Assembly: GCA_027064085.1 (NCBI GenBank)
Contig: JAMOQH010000181.1
Span: 1 to 27,406, forward strand
Origin: a bacterium
Lineage (GTDB): Bacteria > UBP6 > JAFGXH01
DNA length: 27,406 nucleotides
Direction: 5' to 3'
Shown here: in pieces, positions 14,736 to 22,454 of the stretch
How positions within the stretch are numbered: position 1 is the stretch's first letter
How the letters are laid out: every line of letters begins with the position of its first letter
The notes under the pieces: generated by a model
The model's input: the letters and a program-made list of their open reading frames with translations, nothing else
Database searches by the model: none
Told to the model about the DNA's origin: nothing
Made by a program: the position numbers and the translations under genes

Positions 14736-15395
14736 ATGGAAGAGTTGCAAAAAATTTCAGTGAAAGATTTCTTTTTACAAGTAAAAAACATGGTGATATC
14801 ACCTAAAAACGCTCTTAAAGATATGGGTAATGAAGGAAATTATAGCTCTGTTGCTGTGCCACAGATATTTTTATCTATGGTTCTTGTTCCTATTGCTATA
14901 TTTATTGCATTGTTATTTAATGTAATAGGTGGCAGTGGAATAGGTATTGGTGATGTTTTTGGACCTTGGTTGATCTTTTCAGGTTCAATAATGTTTTATT
15001 ATTTACTCATTACTTGGGGAGTATCAAAACTATTATGGATGCTTAAGGATTCAACAGGATTTGAGGGAACACAAGAAAAGTTTAATCAAATTATTGTATT
15101 AACATTTTCTGCTTTTTTTATTGGTAATTCAATATATTGGTTACTAACATTTATTGATGCTTTAGTGAAAATATCTAGTTTTTTAGCTCCTGTTCTTGGA
15201 TCTATTGCAGCTGGATATGTGTTGTTCCAAGGTTTTAGTAGTGATTTTGAAGTAGCTGAAGATAAAAAGCCTATTTTTGTTGGAATTATGGTTGCTATTC
15301 CTGCAATTTCATTAATATTGTTTCACTTGTTAACAGGTGGAGCAAAAACTCTTTATTTACTGATTGCTGCTTCAAAATTTGGCGGAATGATGTAA
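14736..15395 (+). CDS. Yip1-family integral membrane protein
   Basis: A 219-residue membrane protein with five predicted helices. An N-terminal cytoplasmic segment reads VKNMVISPKNALKDM, the pattern that opens many bacterial Yip1-domain proteins, in which a proline-rich first segment precedes the helices. Helix regions are roughly 42-64, 75-95, 118-140, 147-166 and 182-204. The family is widespread in bacteria without a settled function. ATG at 14736 follows AGAGG. It is transcribed divergently from the hydrolase lipoprotein, and the promoter between them carries a palindrome. No partner gene suggests a role. Confidence 0.72.
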   Translation: MEELQKISVKDFFLQVKNMVISPKNALKDMGNEGNYSSVAVPQIFLSMVLVPIAIFIALLFNVIGGSGIGIGDVFGPWLIFSGSIMFYYLLITWGVSKLLWMLKDSTGFEGTQEKFNQIIVLTFSAFFIGNSIYWLLTFIDALVKISSFLAPVLGSIAAGYVLFQGFSSDFEVAEDKKPIFVGIMVAIPAISLILFHLLTGGAKTLYLLIAASKFGGMM

Positions 15396-15495
15396 TTCTC
15401 ATATACTTTCTTAAATTTATTTTAAGAAAACGAATATTTATTAGTGTGGGCAAATTTGAAGAAATAATTGGTGGCTCCAATAGGTGAATAAAGAA

Positions 15496-15660
15496 ATGAT
15501 GGCTATGCAACCCCGTATGGATGTTAAAATTAACGCTAAATTCAATTATAAAAAGGGGGGCTTAAGAACTATAGAAGGTGTTATAAATACTAACTTAAGC
15601 GTTCAAGGAATGAAAATGGATGTTTATTCTGAAATTAAAATGGAAAAACAAAGCAAATAA
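15496..15660 (+). CDS. Small hypothetical protein (54 residues)
   Basis: An open frame from ATG 15496 to TAA 15660, also open from a GTG at 15484 directly after an in-frame TAG. An AGGTGA eight to nine bases before the ATG could serve as ribosome site. The product is hydrophilic, begins with a Met-rich stretch (MMAMQPRMDV), and then alternates like beta strands (KINAKFNYKKGG, TIEGVINTNLSV, MDVYSEIKM). I do not recognise it. It lies between the Yip1-like gene and the ABC operon and fills most of an otherwise empty 295-base gap. It could be a real small protein or the 3' remnant of a decayed gene. Confidence 0.45.
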   Translation: MMAMQPRMDVKINAKFNYKKGGLRTIEGVINTNLSVQGMKMDVYSEIKMEKQSK

Positions 15661-15690
15661 TCTAAAATATGTTCAAATACTTTAGGAAAT

Positions 15691-16395
15691 ATGAATAACT
15701 TATTAAAAATATCAAAAATAGAAAAAAGATATAATAAAAATACTGTATTAAATGATATCTCATTTGAAATTCCTAATGGATCAATTGCAGGGATAATTGG
15801 GCCTAATGGGGCAGGGAAGTCAACTGTTTTAAATATTATTACAGGTTTTGAAACATTTAATAATGGCGAAATACTCCTAAAAAATGAAAAGATATACTCT
15901 TTTGAAGATAAAATGAGTAAATTTTCTTATATGCCAGAAAAATTAGATATATATCCGGAGTTTTTTGTTAAAGATTTTATATATTTTATTCAGAAAACGA
16001 CTAAATATGAAAATAATGAATTACTAAAAAAGTTAAATTTGTTTTCTGTCCAAAATAAAAAAATAAAGACACTTTCTAAGGGCTATAAACAAAGATTAAA
16101 ACTCTTTTTAGCTTTAAATAATAATAAAAAAATTGTAATTTTAGATGAACCGTTTGATGGTTTTGATCCTATACAACTTATGGATATTTTAGAGTTAATT
16201 AAGTCGGAGAATAAAAATAAAGATAAAACATTTTTAGTGTCAATTCATCAGCTTTATGATGCAGAAAAAATTTGTAATTACTATGTACTGTTAAATGAAG
16301 GATTTGTTATTGCACAGGGAAATATAAATGATTTAAGAGAACAATTTAATATTACTGGAAGCTTAGAAAGTATTTTTATAGAGGCATTAAAATGA
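15691..16395 (+). CDS. ABC transporter ATP-binding protein (ABC-2 exporter type)
   Basis: A 234-residue ATPase that would power the membrane protein encoded next. Walker A GPNGAGKST spans 37-45; the signature is LSKGYKQR from L128, the variant common in ABC-2 exporters in place of LSGGQ; Walker B is VILDEP with D152 and E153; the H-loop His is H186 in SIHQL. The D-loop region reads FDGFDP. The final residues overlap the permease start by four bases (ATGA), so the two are translationally coupled. ATG at 15691 is preceded by TTTAGGAAAT. The substrate is unknown. Confidence 0.96.
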   Translation: MNNLLKISKIEKRYNKNTVLNDISFEIPNGSIAGIIGPNGAGKSTVLNIITGFETFNNGEILLKNEKIYSFEDKMSKFSYMPEKLDIYPEFFVKDFIYFIQKTTKYENNELLKKLNLFSVQNKKIKTLSKGYKQRLKLFLALNNNKKIVILDEPFDGFDPIQLMDILELIKSENKNKDKTFLVSIHQLYDAEKICNYYVLLNEGFVIAQGNINDLREQFNITGSLESIFIEALK

Positions 16396-17696
16396 GGAGT
16401 TTCTATTTATTATTACTTAAAGAGATTAAAGAAATATTTTTTTCAAAAACAACAGCGTTATTTTTGATTATACTTTCTTTTATGATAGGATATAGTTTTT
16501 ATTCGGCAGTTTCTCTTTACAGTAATGCAAGTGTTTCTGCCATTAATAATCCTCTTTATGCTACTGGTTTTGAGCCTAATATAGGTGTTTTTGTACCAAG
16601 CTTTGGAGGATTGTTTTTACTTTTTTCATTGTTTTTGCCATTTATAATAATTCCATTAATTAGTTTAGAGAAAGAGCAAAATACTATGAGTATTTTAGTT
16701 CAAATTCCGTTTAGTTTTAATAAAATTTTATTATCTAAATTTATAGCTAGTTTTTTGTTTTTAATATTCGTTTTTTTACTAGAGACTCCAAGTTTAATCA
16801 TCTGGAAAATTTATGGTGGCCATATTCCATGGACTGAGTTTTTATTATTAAATTTAGGTTATTTATTTTATGGTATTTTTATTATTTCCATATCAATATT
16901 TTCGGCCTCAATTTTTAAAAGTACGGCTTCAGCATCGATTTCTTCAATTTTGATTGTTATAATTTCATGGATAATAGATTTTGGAAAAGATATGAATATT
17001 TCGCCACTAATTTTGACAATTTCTAATTGGACAACTACTAGTAGATTAAATTTTTTTGAGCAAGGGATATTTTCATTTTCATCTATAGTTTATTTTATTG
17101 TTTTATTTTTATTTTTTATATTTCTCTCCCGCTGTTTTTTAGATATTAAATTTAGAAAAAAGTATATCCTTTTTAGCATAATAACGGCATTTTTAGGTAT
17201 TATTACTATATTTTACTTTAATTTTAACATAGATTTAACAGAGAGTAATAGAAACTCATTTCCTAAAAATATAACCAATGCCCTTTTGAAAACTCCTAAA
17301 ATAACTATTGATATATATATGAGACGAGAAGATTCAAGATTTAAAGATTATAAAGACAGTTTTTTAGATAAATTATCATTAATAAAAAGAAATGTTGAAG
17401 TAAATTTTATGAAAGGAAAGGAGTTAAAGGATAAATATGGTCTTTTTGTATATAAAATTAATAATAAATTTCAAAAAACATATTCTAATAGTGAAGAAGA
17501 AATCTTTCCAATTATTTTTAAATTATCAAATATTAAACTTCAAAAAATAAAAGAAAGCGATAAATATCAAGGCTATCCATTAATTGTAAAAAAGGCTAGG
17601 TTAAATATTATCTCTTATGTTTATTATTTATTTGTTCCATTGCTATTTTTAATTTTTTATTTTACTCGTATAAAATTTAGAGCCTCAAAAAATTGA
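16392..17696 (+). CDS. ABC-2 permease with C-terminal GldG-like extracytoplasmic segment
   Basis: A 434-residue membrane partner of the upstream ATPase. Residues 1-250 give six helices like GldF/NosY-type ABC-2 permeases, with the cytoplasmic SLEKEQNTMSILVQIPFS segment typical of these proteins. A seventh helix (about 255-275) leads to a soluble part (about 280-405) and a last helix at about 410-428. The soluble part opens NITNALLKTPKITIDIYM and continues with a region like the start of the GldG/ABC_transp_aux domain, which normally occurs as a separate protein. The fusion is shorter than usual GldG. No gliding genes are nearby, so export of a surface component is inferred from family only. 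Confidence 0.75.
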   Translation: MRSFYLLLLKEIKEIFFSKTTALFLIILSFMIGYSFYSAVSLYSNASVSAINNPLYATGFEPNIGVFVPSFGGLFLLFSLFLPFIIIPLISLEKEQNTMSILVQIPFSFNKILLSKFIASFLFLIFVFLLETPSLIIWKIYGGHIPWTEFLLLNLGYLFYGIFIISISIFSASIFKSTASASISSILIVIISWIIDFGKDMNISPLILTISNWTTTSRLNFFEQGIFSFSSIVYFIVLFLFFIFLSRCFLDIKFRKKYILFSIITAFLGIITIFYFNFNIDLTESNRNSFPKNITNALLKTPKITIDIYMRREDSRFKDYKDSFLDKLSLIKRNVEVNFMKGKELKDKYGLFVYKINNKFQKTYSNSEEEIFPIIFKLSNIKLQKIKESDKYQGYPLIVKKARLNIISYVYYLFVPLLFLIFYFTRIKFRASKN

Positions 17697-17720
17697 GTTT
17701 TTACATTTTTTATCCGAAAT

Positions 17721-17749
17721 TTGCAATATACAATAAATAGTATTACAAT
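17721..17749 (+). promoter_or_regulatory. Candidate promoter of the lipoprotein-glutaminyl cyclase pair
   Basis: TTGCAA at 17721-17726 and TACAAT at 17744-17749 are separated by exactly 17 bases, 26 bases upstream of the next ATG. The -10 matches five of six consensus bases and the -35 four of six. Confidence 0.5.
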
Positions 17750-17775
17750 AAGCTGTAGATTTTATTGGAGTTATT

Positions 17776-18636
17776 ATGAAGAGAATATTTGTAGTTTTAA
17801 TGTTATTATTAGCAATGCTTGCTTGTGGAAAAAATACAGAACAAGATAAAAAAAATTCTTTAAAAAAAGATGGTGCTAATTTGGTTGTTAAAAGTAAAAT
17901 CATTGCTAAAAATGAATTAAAAAAACAGGAGGGTAAAACTTCTGTAAAAGAAAATGTAAAAACAAAGGATACTAATAAACTGAAAAAGAAAGATAATCTC
18001 CAAAAAGCTGATTTTAATTCTGATGTATTTGCTGCTCCAAGTAAAAAATTTAGTAATTTCGTTGGAAAATGGCATATTGATAAAGATGCTAATAATTTAG
18101 TTTTTGCTGTTGATGGAAGAAAATGGAAGCAAGGGCTTATGGCAAAAGGAATTGCTCAAAAGGCTAAAGCAATGTATGGTAAAAAATATGCAAAATTTCT
18201 AGATAACTTACAGGCGTACAAATATTTTCCTTTAACTATTTATAAAAATATCAAAGAATTTAAAAATGGTGAAATAACTGTAAAGTTCAAGGCAATTAGT
18301 GGTAGAATTGATCAAGGTGCAGGTATTGCATTTAACATCAAGGAAAATGGTGATTATTTAGTTATAAGGGCAAACCCTCTTGAAGAAAATATTGTTCTAT
18401 TTAAAATGGAAAAAGGGCATCGCTCTTCTGTTCAGTGGATTAAAAATATACCTCATAAATCACATAAGTGGTACACTTTAAGGGTTATTATAAAGGACAA
18501 TCATGTTTTGGGGTTTTTAAATGATAAAAAATGTATTGATTATAAACATAAATCTGTAATTAAAGGAAAAATTGGATTGTGGTCAAAAGCTGATTCCTAT
18601 GTTTTCTTTGATGATTTTACTGTTAAAAGTGAGTAA
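17776..18636 (+). CDS. Lipoprotein with laminin-G/DUF1080-like domain
   Basis: A 286-residue lipoprotein with a lipobox ending LAMLAC and lipidated C17. A Lys/Asn-rich linker runs to about residue 85. The C-terminal 200 residues look like a concanavalin-A-like beta sandwich of the 3-keto-disaccharide hydrolase (DUF1080)/LamG kind: FKNGEITVKFKAISG, GAGIAFNIKENGDYLVIRAN, WYTLRVIIKDNHVLGFLND and KGKIGLWSKADSYVFFDDF follow the usual strand order. Such domains bind or cleave carbohydrates, or act as structural modules. No catalytic residues can be assigned. ATG at 17776 is preceded by TTGGAG. The stop overlaps the next gene by one base, so the two are cotranslated. Confidence 0.75.
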   Translation: MKRIFVVLMLLLAMLACGKNTEQDKKNSLKKDGANLVVKSKIIAKNELKKQEGKTSVKENVKTKDTNKLKKKDNLQKADFNSDVFAAPSKKFSNFVGKWHIDKDANNLVFAVDGRKWKQGLMAKGIAQKAKAMYGKKYAKFLDNLQAYKYFPLTIYKNIKEFKNGEITVKFKAISGRIDQGAGIAFNIKENGDYLVIRANPLEENIVLFKMEKGHRSSVQWIKNIPHKSHKWYTLRVIIKDNHVLGFLNDKKCIDYKHKSVIKGKIGLWSKADSYVFFDDFTVKSE

Positions 18637-19427
18637 TGAATAATTTTTTTTCTTTTCTTTTTTCATTATTAATCCTTTTTTTATCCTTAAATGTTTTGGG
18701 TAATGATAAACTAAAAATAAACTACGAAGTTGTAAATATTTATCCCCATGATATAAATTCTTTTACCGAAGGTTTGTTTTTTTATAATAATCAATTATTT
18801 GAAAGTAGTGGTGCTCCTGATACATTGCCTTTGACAGAATCTGTTTTAGGTGTATTAAATTTGAAAACAGGTAAACTTGAAATCAAGATTAAACATGATA
18901 AAAAAATATATTTTACAGAGGGAGTTGCATATTTAAAAAATAAGATATATCAGCTTACATATAAAAGTCAGGTGTGTTTTGTATATGATGCTAAAAGTTT
19001 AAAAAAAATTAAAGAGTATAGATATTTAAATAAAGAAGGCTGGGGCTTGACATCAAATGGTAAATATTTAATTATGAGTGATGGTTCTTCTCTCCTATAT
19101 TATATTGATACACTTAACTTTAAAACAGTAAAAACTTTAAAAGTAACATATAAAAATAAAACTATAAAAAACCTTAATGAGTTAGAATATGTTAACGGTT
19201 TTATTTATGCGAATATATGGCTTACAAATCTGATTGTAAAAATTGATACAGAAACAGGAAATGTAACTGGATTAATTGATTTAACTCCTTTAAAAAAAAT
19301 GTCTCTTCAAAAAAATGATAATTCCCAAGAAACAAATGGTATTGCTTATGATAGTAAAACAGATACTTTCTTTGTAACAGGAAAATTGTGGCCTTATATT
19401 TTTCAGATTAAGCTTAAAAAGTTGTAG
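18636..19427 (+). CDS. Glutaminyl-peptide cyclotransferase (plant/bacterial QC family)
   Basis: A 263-residue secreted enzyme that cyclises N-terminal glutamine of proteins to pyroglutamate, protecting them from aminopeptidases. A signal peptide (1-22) is followed by a five-bladed beta-propeller-type sequence of the Glu_cyclase_2 family. Hallmarks are the SFTEGLFF motif after a YPHD segment, the repeated FTEGVAYL, NELEYVNGFIYANIWLTN and QETNGIAYD with FFVTGKLWP near the end. Length and order match family members throughout. It begins on the last base of the laminin-G-like lipoprotein stop codon. The partner may be a substrate or be unrelated. Confidence 0.9.
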   Translation: MNNFFSFLFSLLILFLSLNVLGNDKLKINYEVVNIYPHDINSFTEGLFFYNNQLFESSGAPDTLPLTESVLGVLNLKTGKLEIKIKHDKKIYFTEGVAYLKNKIYQLTYKSQVCFVYDAKSLKKIKEYRYLNKEGWGLTSNGKYLIMSDGSSLLYYIDTLNFKTVKTLKVTYKNKTIKNLNELEYVNGFIYANIWLTNLIVKIDTETGNVTGLIDLTPLKKMSLQKNDNSQETNGIAYDSKTDTFFVTGKLWPYIFQIKLKKL

Positions 19428-19510
19428 GCTATTATAATTGGGTATGGTTCACTACCTATGTATTCTTTTTAATAGACTTTAACTAGCTGTTTATTTTAAA
19501 AAATTAACAT

Positions 19511-19539
19511 TTGACAATCAGTTGTAAATAAAGTAAATA
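19511..19539 (+). promoter_or_regulatory. Promoter of the lipid kinase-dxs-murE operon
   Basis: A perfect TTGACA (19511-19516) and TAAATA (19534-19539) are separated by 17 bases, 24 bases upstream of the first ATG at 19564. The region is a clear break between two rightward transcription units, with no overlapping genes. Confidence 0.6.
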
Positions 19540-19563
19540 AATATAGTGTTGTTTTGAGGTAAT

Positions 19564-20574
19564 ATGAAAAGAATAGATAGAAAAAATATTGCAATTATAT
19601 TAAATAATAATGCAAGAAATGTTAATCATGATATTAAAGAACAAGTTGAAGAATTAATTCCTAGAAATAATATCTTTTATACTAACTCTCTTGAAGAAGC
19701 TGATGCTACAATTGCTAAAATATTAAATTCTCATTATACTCATATTTTTACTGGTGGTGGAGATGGAACTTTAGTATATTTTATTAATAAAATGAAAGAA
19801 ATTAAAAAGAAAGCAAAAATTAAGAAAAAATTACCTGCAGTTGGAATTTTAAGGCTCGGTACAGGTAATGCAGTTGCGATTTATACTAATTCTGGTAAAA
19901 AAATAGCAGATGATTTAGACACTGTTTTAAAAGGTGGCGCATATAAAACGGATACCGTTGATTTTATAAAAATTGATGACAAATACTTTACTTTTGGTGG
20001 ATTTGGGATAGATGCATTGATTTTAAACGATTATGATATGATGAAAAAAATACCAAATAAAATACTTAGATATCCATTTTTGGGTTTAAAGGGGTATTTC
20101 TTTTCTGGATTGGCTATAACTTTACCTAAAAGTTTTTTTTTAAAATCTACAATAATTGAAATTTATGCAAATGATGAAGATGTTTATGAAGCATCCATGG
20201 TGGAGGGGTTTAAAAAACTAAAAGTTAAAAAAGGTGATTTAATTTATAAGGGGCCTTTTACTGTAACTGCCATTGGAACAACTCCTTTTTATGGTTATGG
20301 ATTGAAAATTTTACCGTTTGCAAATAAAAAGAAAGGTTACTTTCAAATGAGAATAATGGATATACCGCCTCTTTTAATGGGATATAAAGTTCTTAAAGCT
20401 TGGAATGGTATATATATTAGTGATGATATTCATGATTTTTTGTTTAAAGATGTTACTGTAAAATTTTCAAAGCCCGCTCCGTTACAAATTGCTGGTGAAG
20501 CTGCTGGTTATAAAAAAGAAGTCAGAATTTCTTTAAGTAAAGAAAAAATAGATTTTATTAAATTTGAGGATTAG
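19564..20574 (+). CDS. Diacylglycerol/lipid kinase family protein (DAGK_cat domain)
   Basis: A 336-residue soluble kinase of the YegS/DgkB/LCB5 superfamily, which phosphorylates lipid hydroxyls with ATP. The N-terminal domain has the nucleotide-binding GGGDGT at 64-69 and the LRLGTGNAVA segment, matching the usual LPLGTGND. The C-terminal beta-sandwich closes with PLQIAGEAAG, where most relatives have a DGE motif; the Asp is Ala here. Acceptor loops differ too (GFGIDALILNDYDMM). It could use diacylglycerol, another lipid or a sphingoid-like base; the sequence does not decide. ATG at 19564 with GAGG upstream. It heads a run with dxs and murE, tying a lipid kinase to envelope precursor synthesis. 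Confidence 0.87.
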   Translation: MKRIDRKNIAIILNNNARNVNHDIKEQVEELIPRNNIFYTNSLEEADATIAKILNSHYTHIFTGGGDGTLVYFINKMKEIKKKAKIKKKLPAVGILRLGTGNAVAIYTNSGKKIADDLDTVLKGGAYKTDTVDFIKIDDKYFTFGGFGIDALILNDYDMMKKIPNKILRYPFLGLKGYFFSGLAITLPKSFFLKSTIIEIYANDEDVYEASMVEGFKKLKVKKGDLIYKGPFTVTAIGTTPFYGYGLKILPFANKKKGYFQMRIMDIPPLLMGYKVLKAWNGIYISDDIHDFLFKDVTVKFSKPAPLQIAGEAAGYKKEVRISLSKEKIDFIKFED

Positions 20575-20603
20575 TAACTCCTTTAACACAACTTAGGAAT
20601 AAA

Positions 20604-22454
20604 ATGTTAGAAAATATAAAATCACCTAGTGATTTAAATAAATTATCTGTAAAAGATTTAAATAAATTATCCGAAGAAATAAGAGATGTAATCATTAAAG
20701 TAATAAAAAACAATGGTGGACACTTAGGGGCAAGTTTGGGGACTGTTGAGTTAATTGTTGCATTACATAAGGTTTTTAATTGCCCAAAAGATAAAATTAT
20801 TTTTGATGTGGGACATCAAGCTTATGCTCATAAATTGTTAACAGGCAGATTTAAAAATTTTGATACAATAAGAGTAAAAGATGGGCTTAGTGGTTTTACT
20901 AATAAATTTGAGTCTATTTATGATAGTTTTACTGCAGGACATGCAGGGCCATCTATTTCTACAGCATTGGGTTTAAAAGAAGCATTAAAATTAAAAGGTG
21001 TAGAAAACAAAGTTATTGCTGTTATTGGTGATGGGGCTGTGAGTAGTGGAATTAGCTTAGAAGGGCTAAATAATGCTGGTAGTTCTAAAAATGATTTAAT
21101 AATAATATTAAATGAAAATCAAATGTCTATTTCTGAAAATGTAGGAGCATTGTCTAAATGGCTTTCAAATGCGATTACAGGACCAACTTATCATTCCTTT
21201 AGGAAATCTGTTAAAGAGTTTTTAAGCTCAAAAGGTAAAATTGGAGAAAAGTTGCTAGATTTAGCACATAAAATTGCAGATGGAACTTATGCGGCTATTA
21301 CTCCAGGAGTCTTTTTTGATGGAATGGGGTTTCAATATATTGGGCCAATTGATGGGCATAATATTGATGAATTAATTGAACACCTAGAAGCTTTAAAAGG
21401 CTTGAATGAGCCAGTTTTATTGCATGTAATAACTCAAAAAGGAAAAGGTTATACTCCATCTGAAGATGACCCAAGAAAATACCATGGAATATCATCTATT
21501 GAGTCTAAAAAAACAAAAGGAGTAAGCTGGACTAATATAATTTCTGATTCAATGATAGAGTTAGCTAAAAAATATGATGATGTTGTTGCAATAACTGCAG
21601 CAATGCCAGATGGAACAGGGCTTAGTAAATTTTATAAGTATTTCCCAAATCGTTTTTATGATGTAGGTATTGCAGAACAACATGCTGTGGCATTTTCAGC
21701 TGGACTAGCAGAAGGAGGTATGAGGCCTTTTGTTGCTATATATTCAACTTTTTTACAAAGAGCTTATGATCAAATATTTCATGAAGTAACTTTACAAAAT
21801 CAACCTGTGGTGTTTTTAATAGATAGAGCAGGGCTAGTTGGTGAAGATGGAGCTACACACCATGGAGTTTTTGATTTGTCATATTTAAGGATATTTCCAA
21901 ATTTAATAATTATGATACCCAAAGATGGTAGAGAGCTTGCTGATATGCTATATACTGCTTATCATTATAAAGAAGCTCCTATAGCGATTAGGTATCCAAG
22001 AGGAAACCTTCCTTACTTGACAGCTAAAAGAGCATGTAAAAAAATTAAAATTGGTAGTTTTACAGAAGAGCTTAACTATGGTAGTGATTTTTTGATTTTA
22101 GCAAGTTCTTGGCTTAATAATGAGTCTAAAAAGGTAATTGAAAAGTTAAAAAATGATAATATTGCTAATGGAAAATTAGTAAATGTTAGATTTATAAAAC
22201 CCCTTGATAGCAAATTGTTACAAAAGGAGTTTAAAAAATATAAAAAAATAATAACTATAGAAGAAAATACTATTATTGGAGGAATGGGCTCTGCTATTTT
22301 AGAATGGGCAAATGATAATGGTTTTAAAAACGATATTTTAAGACTTGCAATTCCCGATGAATTTATAGAACATGGAACTCAAAAAGAGCTTAGAAAGATA
22401 GTAAAATTAGAAGAAAATGAAATTTATAAGCAAATTAAAGGTTTTTTATCATGA
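20604..22454 (+). CDS. dxs: 1-deoxy-D-xylulose-5-phosphate synthase
   Basis: A thiamine-diphosphate enzyme that joins pyruvate and glyceraldehyde 3-phosphate, the first step of the MEP isoprenoid pathway (needed for undecaprenyl phosphate and quinones). The length of 616 residues is standard. Seen in order: GGHLGASLGTVELIVALH, the DVGHQAYAHKLLTGR motif, GHAGPSIS, the ThDP-binding GDGAVSSG (142-149) with the later NENQMSIS, PIDGHN, the transketolase pyrimidine domain with DVGIAEQHAVAFSAGLAEGG, DRAGLVGEDGATHHG and RYPRG, then the C-terminal domain (GGMGSAILEW). ATG at 20604 follows TTAGGAAT. The last four bases overlap murE. Confidence 0.98.
   Translation: MLENIKSPSDLNKLSVKDLNKLSEEIRDVIIKVIKNNGGHLGASLGTVELIVALHKVFNCPKDKIIFDVGHQAYAHKLLTGRFKNFDTIRVKDGLSGFTNKFESIYDSFTAGHAGPSISTALGLKEALKLKGVENKVIAVIGDGAVSSGISLEGLNNAGSSKNDLIIILNENQMSISENVGALSKWLSNAITGPTYHSFRKSVKEFLSSKGKIGEKLLDLAHKIADGTYAAITPGVFFDGMGFQYIGPIDGHNIDELIEHLEALKGLNEPVLLHVITQKGKGYTPSEDDPRKYHGISSIESKKTKGVSWTNIISDSMIELAKKYDDVVAITAAMPDGTGLSKFYKYFPNRFYDVGIAEQHAVAFSAGLAEGGMRPFVAIYSTFLQRAYDQIFHEVTLQNQPVVFLIDRAGLVGEDGATHHGVFDLSYLRIFPNLIIMIPKDGRELADMLYTAYHYKEAPIAIRYPRGNLPYLTAKRACKKIKIGSFTEELNYGSDFLILASSWLNNESKKVIEKLKNDNIANGKLVNVRFIKPLDSKLLQKEFKKYKKIITIEENTIIGGMGSAILEWANDNGFKNDILRLAIPDEFIEHGTQKELRKIVKLEENEIYKQIKGFLS

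Noticed and set aside
15295-15510. 71-codon minus-strand frame
   Set aside because: It overlaps the end of the Yip1-like gene in antisense and has no ribosome site.
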